Source: CAYOPZ01 sp964406005
GTDB taxonomy: Bacteria; Bacteroidota; Bacteroidia; Bacteroidales; SM23-62
Direction of reading: 5' to 3'
DNA: 60,034 bases
Assembly: GCA_964406005.1 (NCBI GenBank)
Contig: CAYOPZ010000020.1
Span: forward strand, 1-60,034
Below are positions 53,777 through 60,034 of this stretch, piece by piece (positions within the stretch are counted from its first letter, which is position 1; every line of letters starts with the position of its first letter). The notes under the pieces are model-generated. The model did no database searches. It was not told the DNA's origin and saw only the letters and a list, made by a program, of their open reading frames with translations. The translations under genes were made by a program, and so were the position numbers.

Positions 53777-55279
53777 TCAAACAGGCCTTTCCCCGGAACC
53801 CGGTGTCTTCGTATTTACAGAACCTGACGTTTTTCCCCCGGCGGATCTCCGATGATATATATCTATGGTTACAATGGCCGCTGTAAATCCCCAGAACAGG
53901 GCAGAGGCTTTGTCGGTATCCAGAAAGTTGTTCAATAATCCATGCAGGTAATAGGTGATAAGTCCAAGTAAAAGAGTAAAAGAGAGTATCTTCACTTTCC
54001 GGTCTTTAAGGGTAAACCAGTTGCGCAGGCCCGTCAGGATCGTCAGAATGACGATGGACAGGAATGAAAGGGTCCCGATAAACCCGGATTCGGCCAGCGG
54101 CCCGATGTATTCACTGTGCGCATTGCCAAGGTCGGCCGCATTGGTGCTGATCTCGGTTTTTTCCCGTTCAAGCTGGAAAGGAGCGTATTTGAACATATAG
54201 GTACCCGGCCCCCAGCCCAGGACCGGTTTCTCCTTGAACATCCTCCATGCACAGCTCCAGCGGTTCAGCCTTTCCAGGTTGGAAACATCCGTTGCCACAT
54301 TTGAAATGGATTTAACATGTTCCACCAGGTCCTCCGATGAGACCTGCCGGTTCTGTTCAAGCCATAACCTGATCTCTGTCCTGTAGCTGTATGAAAATCC
54401 TATGACAGCCAGACCGAAGATCGCCAGGATTATGAACCTGATACGGAACCGGATCACGACAAAGATTACAAGCGCACCCATCAGGCTTACCCAGGCAGCT
54501 CTTGTATAGGAGAAAACAGCAGCGACAAGGAATACGGCCAGGACCAGCCACACCGTGATCCGCCTGATAAAACCCGCCTGATGCTGTGTCAGGATAAAAC
54601 CCATCGTTACAGGGATCAGCATGGCCAGGGTGGCCCCGTACGAGGTATGATCATTATAGAAGGGCTGGACCACAAAATGCGCTGCCTGCTGATTGAGCAA
54701 TCCGAAGGGAATATGCCGTGTCCATGCATATCCTATTACAGCCAGAAAGGATATGATATAAAGCCATATATACCGGTCGATATTCTCCGCCTTTCTGAAA
54801 ATCTGGCTGGCAATCAGATAAAATGCTACGAGAAACCAGATCCTGGCGATCAGGAACTTGAAGGAAACCAGGGGCATGGTACTGGTAATGCTGGTCAGGG
54901 TGATCCAGACAAGGTTTATAAGGATTGCGACCGATACCGGATGGTAAAGTACCTTTCTGTCAAATCTTCCATCAAATAGTAACTTCATGACAAAGAGCAG
55001 CAATATGCCGATCATGAGGGGTTCAGACGGAAGTGCCAGGTCAAACTCAAGTCCTTTTACAAAGTCTGACAGCTGGATCGAAAGCGGGGTTACAAATACA
55101 GTAATTAGCACCAATCTGTCAAGCGAATAGACCGCCACCAGCAGAATAACCAGGAAAAGCGGGATCAGGCTAAAATAGAAAAATTCATTTGCGATGAGCA
55201 CTCCGTTCAGTGCAATGAATAAAAAGGAAACCGCGTAGATCCAGAAAGTTTCCTTCTTATTTGTTATGCTGAAATCCAT
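53777..55279 (-). CDS. O-antigen ligase/polymerase-like membrane protein
   Basis: Protein of 500 residues with about 10-12 membrane helices and the Wzy_C (O-antigen ligase) core: a large periplasmic loop carrying RLNRWSCAWRMFKEKPVLGWGPGTYMFKYAPF, and GNAHSEYIGPLAESGFIGTLSFLSIVI after it (about residues 340-430). These proteins either polymerise or ligate surface polysaccharide. The ATG shares one base with the stop of the Wzz-like gene (TGATG at 55279), so the two genes are coupled, and polymer length plus ligation act together. Confidence 0.9.
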   Translation of the reverse strand: MDFSITNKKETFWIYAVSFLFIALNGVLIANEFFYFSLIPLFLVILLVAVYSLDRLVLITVFVTPLSIQLSDFVKGLEFDLALPSEPLMIGILLLFVMKLLFDGRFDRKVLYHPVSVAILINLVWITLTSITSTMPLVSFKFLIARIWFLVAFYLIASQIFRKAENIDRYIWLYIISFLAVIGYAWTRHIPFGLLNQQAAHFVVQPFYNDHTSYGATLAMLIPVTMGFILTQHQAGFIRRITVWLVLAVFLVAAVFSYTRAAWVSLMGALVIFVVIRFRIRFIILAIFGLAVIGFSYSYRTEIRLWLEQNRQVSSEDLVEHVKSISNVATDVSNLERLNRWSCAWRMFKEKPVLGWGPGTYMFKYAPFQLEREKTEISTNAADLGNAHSEYIGPLAESGFIGTLSFLSIVILTILTGLRNWFTLKDRKVKILSFTLLLGLITYYLHGLLNNFLDTDKASALFWGFTAAIVTIDIYHRRSAGGKTSGSVNTKTPGSGERPV

Positions 55280-56450
55280 CAGTCAGCACGGATCTTTTTA
55301 AGAAAATTCTCAAAGAAAAGGAAGGAGATTACCGCCATTACAAAGGTTGCCAGCGTCGAGACCATTACAATGATGGATTTTTTCGGATAGGTCTTTTTTT
55401 CCGCCTTATATGCCTTGTCAAGAATGAAAACATGTGAAAGCTGCTGTTCCATCTCGGCCTTCGCTTCCATATATTTGGCCTTCAGGTCGCTCAGCCTCTC
55501 CGTTTCGTTGGTAAGAAGGGACTGAAAATATACGATTGACCCCGAATTATCCTCCAGAACGTTAAAATCCTCCTTCAGACGGTTGGCACCTGATATGTTC
55601 CCGTCCGCCAGGGCTTTGGCATAGGCTTCCGTGACCCTTTCGGCCTGGGTCTCATAAAGGATCATCCCTGAACGGCTCATGGCGGCAAGGGTATCCTTAT
55701 ATAGTTTTACATCGGCTTCCAGATCCAGGTACTCCTTCTCCACCAGCCGGAANNNNNNNNNNNNNNNNNNNNNNNNNNNNNNNNNNNNNNNNNNNNNNNN
55801 NNNNNNNNNNNNNNNNNNNNNNNNNNNNNNNNNNNNNNNNNNNNNNNNNNNNTATATAGTTTTACATCGGCTTCCAGATCCAGGTACTCCTTCTCCACCA
55901 GCCGGAAGGCCTCCATTGCCCGCTCCTGTTTCATCCTGTTCATGGTCGAATCGATGAGCGAGGCAATATCATTTGCAATATCGGCCGCGACCTGCGGATC
56001 CGTATCCATCACCTCAATCACGATGGAGTTGAACTCGGTTCTCTTATAGCGAATGTTGGAATCATATTTTTCAAAAAGCCTGGTCATGGGATAAGGGCTG
56101 TCTGGCTTGATCCTGTAATGATCCATCAGATCGTATCTTTCAATGATCCTGTCGCGGATCTCATCAGAATTCAGAACCTGCAGCATTCTCTCCAGCTGCT
56201 CATCTTCGCCGAATCCCAGTATCCCTATTCTGTCCTGGAAATTCGTTTCAAGCAATGATTTGGATACAGGTGTTTCGGAAGCCGGGAACAAAACAACGGT
56301 CGACCGGAACCTGGGAGTGATGGTCAGTGAAACAAGGGTGGAAATAAAGGCCCCTGCCAGGGTAATGATGATCAACGGTATTTTTCTTTTCCAGAGATAG
56401 ACAATCAGATCTGTCGATTCGAAACTGAAAGACGGTTTTTCCTCGGTCAT
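55279..56450 (-). CDS. Wzz-like polysaccharide chain-length/export protein (split by an assembly gap)
   Basis: The Wzz domain begins at SFESTDLIVYLWKRKIPLIIITLAGAFISTLVSL (membrane helix about 22-45), followed by a periplasmic coiled region and a second membrane helix near the C-terminus (SIIVMVSTLATFVMAVISFLFF). The sequence contains 100 N at 55753-55852 with the same 55 bases on either side. Removing the N run and one 55-base copy (155 bases) leaves 1017 bases, exactly 339 codons, and joins both halves in frame to a 338-residue protein. The gene is thus very likely intact in the organism. It sets the length of surface polysaccharide chains; partner: the ligase-like gene that follows. Confidence 0.88.
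55698..55907. other. Assembly gap: 100 N flanked by a 55-bp duplicate
   Basis: Bases 55698-55752 and 55853-55907 are identical, and only 100 N (55753-55852) separate them. This is what a scaffolder leaves when it joins two contigs that overlap by a k-mer of 55. It is not a biological repeat. Confidence 0.95.
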
Positions 56451-56570
56451 ATTTTTAAAAATGATTGGTCAGACGGTAATCGATTTCAGAATACAATAAG
56501 CACGGGATAATTGTATCTGCCCCCGGGACATTCACCGGTTCAGCATAACCATCGGGTTACCTGACCTCAT

Positions 56571-57860
56571 TCAATCCGCCAGGGTAATCAGGTAATAATT
56601 CTTTTTCCCCTTCTGAACAAGCAGGTATTTCCCCTTGATGAAACCACCCTGCGTGATCCGCATTTCGGGATCCGTCACCTTCTGCTTGTTGATCATCAAC
56701 CCGCCACCCGTGATCATTCTTCTTAACTCCCCTTTTGATGAAAATATTGTGGTAATTCCGCAAAGCAGGTCAATTATTTTGGAATTCGACTGATCTTTTC
56801 CTATCTCAAACACGGGAACGCCCTCAAACACCGCCAGAAACATATCCTCCCTTATTTCCTTCAGGGCTTCGGTTGCAGCATTTCCGAAAAGTATTTCAGA
56901 AGCCTCAGCCGCCGCCAGGCAATCTTCCCGGGAATGAACCATTTCAGTAACCTCCCTTGCCAGTCTTTTCTGTAGTATGCGCTTGTGTGGCGCCCGGTTG
57001 TGTTCCCCTGTGATGTTCTCAATTTCCTCCCTGCCGAGCATCGTAAATATCCTGATGTATTTTTCCGCATCCTCATCACTGACATTGATCCAGTACTGGT
57101 AAAACTTGTACGGGGAAGTATAGGCCGGATCCAGCCAGAGATTTCCTTCTTCCGTTTTGCCGAATTTACCTCCGTCGGCTTTTGTGATCAGCGGACATGT
57201 AAGCGCAAAAGCCTCTCCTCCCGTTTTCCGGCGGATAAGCTCAGTTCCGGTAACGATGTTTCCCCACTGGTCGGATCCTCCCATCTGCAGCCTGCAATCC
57301 AGAGTATCATACAGGTAAAGAAAATCATATCCCTGAACGAGCTGGTAAGAGAACTCCGTAAAAGACATGCCTCCATTCGAATCCTGGCTGATCCGTTTTT
57401 TTACAGAATCCTTGGCCATCATGTAATTCACAGTAATATGCTTTCCGATGTCACGGATAAAATCCAGGAAGGAATAATCCTTCATCCACTCATAGTTGTT
57501 GACCATGATGGCCCCATTGGAAGCCTTCTCACTGAAATCGAGGAATTTGAGAAGCTGTTTTTTCAGCCCCTCCTGGTTCTTTTTCAGTGAATCCTCATCC
57601 AGCAGGTTTCTCTCCTGCGATTTTCCCGAAGGATCACCGATCATACCGGTGGCACCTCCCACAAGGATTACCGGACGATGTCCGGCCGCCTGGAAATGTT
57701 TCAGGAGCATTACGGAAACCAGGTGCCCTATATGCAATGAATCCGCAGTAGGATCGATCCCCACATATGCCGTGGTCATCTCCTTCTCCAGCTGCTCTTC
57801 CGTACCGGGCATGATATCATGGATCATGCCCCTCCAGCGAAGCTCCTCAATAAAATTCAT
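56571..57860 (-). CDS. tyrS: Tyrosyl-tRNA synthetase
   Basis: Protein of 429 residues from ATG 57860 (NFIEELRWRGMIHDIMPGTEEQL is the family start; ATG 57878 adds six residues). Class I motifs: HIGH in ADSLHIGHLVSVMLLKHF and the KMSKS counterpart KFGKTEEGN. Tyrosine-binding QGYDFLYLYDTLDCRLQMGGSDQWGN is present. A C-terminal S4 RNA-binding domain (about 360-429) completes it. It charges tRNA-Tyr in the cytoplasm. Confidence 0.97.
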   Translation of the reverse strand: MNFIEELRWRGMIHDIMPGTEEQLEKEMTTAYVGIDPTADSLHIGHLVSVMLLKHFQAAGHRPVILVGGATGMIGDPSGKSQERNLLDEDSLKKNQEGLKKQLLKFLDFSEKASNGAIMVNNYEWMKDYSFLDFIRDIGKHITVNYMMAKDSVKKRISQDSNGGMSFTEFSYQLVQGYDFLYLYDTLDCRLQMGGSDQWGNIVTGTELIRRKTGGEAFALTCPLITKADGGKFGKTEEGNLWLDPAYTSPYKFYQYWINVSDEDAEKYIRIFTMLGREEIENITGEHNRAPHKRILQKRLAREVTEMVHSREDCLAAAEASEILFGNAATEALKEIREDMFLAVFEGVPVFEIGKDQSNSKIIDLLCGITTIFSSKGELRRMITGGGLMINKQKVTDPEMRITQGGFIKGKYLLVQKGKKNYYLITLAD

Positions 57861-57892
57861 GGGGGAAATTTTGCCCAAATATAGTAAACATA

Positions 57893-58438
57893 TCAGATTT
57901 CCACTTCACTGTTACTGCCCCGTTCAAAGCGTTCCCTGACATCCTCGAAATTCAGATAAGGAAAAATGGCCGGGGCGAATTTCGAGAGCGGCTCATAGAG
58001 CAATGAGTTCTCCTTGTGCTGTTCGGGTATGAACGGTACACGCCGGTCGATGGAATTGACAATCACCAGCAGGATGCTTATAATGAAGGCCGTTTTCAGT
58101 ACCCCGAAAAGCAGACCCGCCAGACGGTTCAAAAAACCCAGCGCAACCGCTTTCAGCAGCTTGTCCAACCCCCTTGCCAGCAGGTGCACAATCAAAACGA
58201 TCCCGACAAATGTAATGGCAAAGGCGATCAGTGAAAGGTACCTGGTGCTCCACCCGAATTGCTCAACCAGAAAAGCGGCGGTCAGGTCTGAAAAGCGTAT
58301 AGCACCCCATACACCCAGTACAAGCGCAGCCAGGGATGCAGCCATGATCAGGAATCCCTTTGTGATGCCGCGGTATGCACTCCACAGCAAAAATACGGAG
58401 ATCACCAGATCAAAATAATTGAGGTTGAAATCTTCCAT
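57893..58438 (-). CDS. CvpA-family membrane protein
   Basis: Protein of 181 residues from ATG 58438 (EDFNLNYFDLVISVFLLWSAYRGITKGF is the family start; ATG 58486 adds 16 residues before it). Four membrane helices are predicted (about 8-28, 30-50, 68-92 and 110-130), followed by a short hydrophilic tail. CvpA is linked with colicin V production and envelope integrity in other bacteria, but its molecular role is unknown. Probably co-transcribed with tyrS 32 bases downstream. Confidence 0.9.
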   Translation of the reverse strand: MEDFNLNYFDLVISVFLLWSAYRGITKGFLIMAASLAALVLGVWGAIRFSDLTAAFLVEQFGWSTRYLSLIAFAITFVGIVLIVHLLARGLDKLLKAVALGFLNRLAGLLFGVLKTAFIISILLVIVNSIDRRVPFIPEQHKENSLLYEPLSKFAPAIFPYLNFEDVRERFERGSNSEVEI

Positions 58439-58575
58439 TGCAGATCTTACGATCAAACCACCAATACCACCCGGTAAAATTATCAATTATAGCAAAGAAG
58501 TTATATCGTAGTTACTAACAGGAACCAGGCCGGACCGGGTGATCAACTTCCGCATCCTCCCCGATGTTCATATAA

Positions 58576-58905
58576 CGCAATACACCTCAGGGCAAATACA
58601 AATTCATTTACCATGGTCCGGAAAAGCCTGCAGCAGAAATCCCCAAAGAGATCATAATCCATTACCAACATGTTGTCTCAGAAAACAGGATCTATCTGAA
58701 GTTCAATTATGACCCCGGCATCATCGATGTCATCAGAACCCTCGAACATTCTCACTGGCATCCGGGCGCAAGGCTATGGTCGGTAGCCGGAGGGAAAGAC
58801 AATCTGAGTATACTCTCCGGTACCATAAAACGAAAAAACTGGGAAATTGCCCCCTCCCTTTTCTACCAGGAAAAAAAAACAGGAATACCAGCACACAGGG
58901 AACCT
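58576..58905 (+). pseudogene. N-terminal coding part of the recombinase, without a usual start codon
   Basis: The frame of the recombinase stays open from 58576 to 58906 (110 codons) and codes for a recognisable N-terminal domain (ENRIYLKFNYDPGIIDVIRT, SHWHPGARLWSVAGG, SGTIKRKNWEIAPSLFYQ). That domain is found at the start of many Bacteroidota tyrosine recombinases. No ATG, GTG or TTG lies in this frame before GTG 58906. ATG 58564 is in frame but meets TAA at 58573. Either a start has been lost (pseudogene or truncated product) or a rare codon such as ATT is used. Confidence 0.6.
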
Positions 58906-59760
58906 GTGAAAACCGGTAAAATCCCTGACAAGCTTATAAAATACATGACATTGAAAAACTACAGCCAGAGGACCGTAACATCCTATAAATTCCACCTTGC
59001 CAGATTTCTCGGAAACATGGAGGAATCCCGGACCAAAATACCGGATATGGAACAAATCAGCGAGTATATTTTCAATTATATCACCACATATAAATATTCA
59101 GTATCCTATCAAAACCAGATGATCAATGCGATCCACCTTTATTTCAGGATCATATTGGGTAAACCTTTCGACAAGCCGGTCCTGCCCAGGCCAAAGGTCG
59201 ACAGAAGGCTTCCGCTAGTGTTGTCAAGAGATGAAATCAAAGCTTTAATTAATGCGATCAGAAACCTAAAACACAAAACATTAATGATGCTGATCTATGG
59301 CACTGGCATGAGACTGAGCGAATCCGTGAATCTCTGTGTTACCGACCTGGATTTTCACAGAAAACTCATACATATTCGCCGGGGAAAAGGTAACAAGGAC
59401 CGTATCGTACCGCTTCCCACTGTCCTGGAAAGTCAATTAAGGTACTATTTGGATGCTTACCTGCCAAATAAGTATCTGTTCGAAGGACTGAGCAAAGATC
59501 AATACTCAACCCGCAGCGTACAGAACATATTGAAAAAAGCGCTGGAAAAAGCAGGGATCAGAAAAAATGCCTCTGTACATTCATTAAGACACAGCTTTGC
59601 AACCCATTCCCTGGAAGACGGAACAGACCTGAGATACATTCAGCAGTTACTGGGTCATAAAAGCATCAAGACTACAGAGATCTACACCCACATCAGCAAT
59701 GCAAGCATCCTGAAGATTAAAAGCCCCCTCGATAAACTGGAATTTCGACAAGATCCCTGA
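58906..59760 (+). CDS. Tyrosine recombinase (IntI/XerC-related)
   Basis: Protein of 284 residues from GTG 58906; the true N-terminus may lie upstream (see 58576-58905). SAM-like N-terminal DNA-binding domain (about 5-85: LKNYSQRTVTSYKFHLARF) and a catalytic domain (about 95-284) with all five active-site positions: R in GTGMRLSES, K region RRGKGNKDRI, HSLRHSFATH (H, R), LLGHKSIKTTEIYTH (H and the nucleophile Y). The end, KIKSPLDKLEF, resembles the RSPLD end of integron integrases, but the extra IntI domain is absent. Such enzymes cut and join DNA through a tyrosine-DNA link. It stands alone, at the edge of a cluster of inverted repeats, and may move a small element or rearrange sites nearby. 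Confidence 0.9.
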   Translation: MKTGKIPDKLIKYMTLKNYSQRTVTSYKFHLARFLGNMEESRTKIPDMEQISEYIFNYITTYKYSVSYQNQMINAIHLYFRIILGKPFDKPVLPRPKVDRRLPLVLSRDEIKALINAIRNLKHKTLMMLIYGTGMRLSESVNLCVTDLDFHRKLIHIRRGKGNKDRIVPLPTVLESQLRYYLDAYLPNKYLFEGLSKDQYSTRSVQNILKKALEKAGIRKNASVHSLRHSFATHSLEDGTDLRYIQQLLGHKSIKTTEIYTHISNASILKIKSPLDKLEFRQDP

Positions 59761-59776
59761 AAACCAGGAATGTCAC

Positions 59777-59801
59777 CAGGCGTTAAAAAGCCTGTCTTTT
59801 T
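59777..59801 (+). terminator. Rho-independent terminator after the recombinase
   Basis: Stem CAGGC (59777-59781) / GCCTG (59790-59794) with an 8-base loop, followed by TCTTTTTC. It lies 16 bases after the recombinase stop. Confidence 0.65.
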
Positions 59802-59862
59802 CATTTTCAACCTGACTGAAATTCAGTGAGGAATAAGGTAAGCCCTCATAACCGATTTAACA

Positions 59863-59998
59863 GCCAATTGTTTATCATTACGTAAAACGATCTATATAAT
59901 GTGCATCATAAATAAAAAATTCTTCGTTTTATACCCCCGATAACCAAATAATGCGTAACTTCTATACGCCTATAAACAAGTTAGAGACAATTGGCGTA
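59863..59998. other. Cluster of nested inverted repeats downstream of the recombinase
   Basis: Several arms overlap in this non-coding stretch. GCCAATTG (59863-59870) and CAATTGGC (59988-59995) are inverted copies 117 bases apart. TAAAACGA (59883-59890) pairs with TCGTTTTA (59924-59931). TAACTT-C-TATA-CGCC-TATA-AAC-AAGTTA (59956-59983) folds into a stem of 6+4 bp. TACGCC (59965-59970) is the complement of GGCGTA (59993-59998), and GCGTA (59953-59957) of TACGC (59965-59969). No gene is seen from 59761 to 60034. A recombination site is possible. Confidence 0.5.
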
Positions 59999-60034
59999 GA
60001 AATCAGTATTAACAGAAAAAAGAAAGCCCCCACT

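Noticed and set aside
55698..55907. A real direct repeat or inserted element in the Wzz-like gene
   Set aside because: The copies touch an N run exactly and their removal restores the frame, so it is an assembly artefact.
59950..60000. A classical integron attC site
   Set aside because: The core sequences match RYYYAAC and GTTRRRY only partly, the stem is too short, and the recombinase lacks the integron-specific extra domain.
1..60034. CRISPR array, rRNA operon or insertion sequence with a transposase
   Set aside because: No regularly spaced short repeats, rRNA sequence or transposase motif was seen anywhere in the window.

Overview
The window is a stretch of chromosome from a member of the Bacteroidota, probably an uncultured Bacteroidales- or Marinilabiliales-like bacterium. 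The evidence is a PorZ-type component of the type IX secretion system (T9SS), a very large exported protein with a T9SS C-terminal sorting domain, SprB repeats, hybrid-type beta-propeller/Y_Y_Y sensors, DUF3098, PadR-PspC and FISUMP genes, and candidate promoters with the Bacteroidota -7 box TAnnTTTG instead of Shine-Dalgarno sites. Most of it is housekeeping and cell-envelope content. The accessory material is the surface proteins and the recombinase at the right end.

Layout. 1-4173 (minus): 5' part of a large secreted repeat protein that runs off the left edge. 4602-9341 (minus): recO, porZ, rdgB and a double universal stress protein. 9504-13187: a membrane sensor that joins a propeller/Y_Y_Y periplasmic part to an adenylyl cyclase and an HD phosphohydrolase. 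13263-21070: ilvE, then ftsX-DUF3098-uppP-truB-queA, a GH3-family ligase, an exported propeller-like protein and a deoxynucleoside kinase. 21067-25281 (mostly minus): a PfkB sugar/nucleoside kinase, tRNA-Asn and a polyamine operon (pyruvoyl arginine decarboxylase, agmatinase, deoxyhypusine-synthase-like enzyme, DUF2179 membrane protein). 25707-37156: a FISUMP protein, a small lipoprotein, an M16 peptidase and a 2096-residue T9SS cargo made of three beta-helix modules and five SprB repeats. 37264-42587: a second propeller sensor, with a SpoIIE/PP2C phosphatase output, a TPR protein and DUF2797. 42798-47513: padR-pspC, tRNA-Gln, a PflX-like radical SAM protein, an unknown protein and a YgjP-type metallopeptidase. 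47664-53751: tolC, an efflux adaptor, tsaB, DUF3108, efp and a GAF-SpoIIE phosphatase. 53777-58438 (minus): O-antigen ligase-like and Wzz-like genes, tyrS and cvpA. 58576-60034: an IntI-related tyrosine recombinase whose N-terminal domain is coded upstream of any usual start codon, followed by a terminator and a cluster of inverted repeats.

Together the genes describe an envelope-focused bacterium: T9SS delivery (PorZ, cargo), envelope polymer synthesis (UppP, Wzz, ligase), export (TolC plus adaptor) and at least three signal-output proteins (cAMP, two SpoIIE phosphatases). Two assembly points matter to a user. The 100-N gap at 55753-55852 is flanked by the same 55 bp on both sides, and removing the gap and one copy restores a 338-residue Wzz-like gene. 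The first 55 bp of the window are an exact copy of 316-370, so the left edge is probably an assembly break in a 105-residue repeat array.
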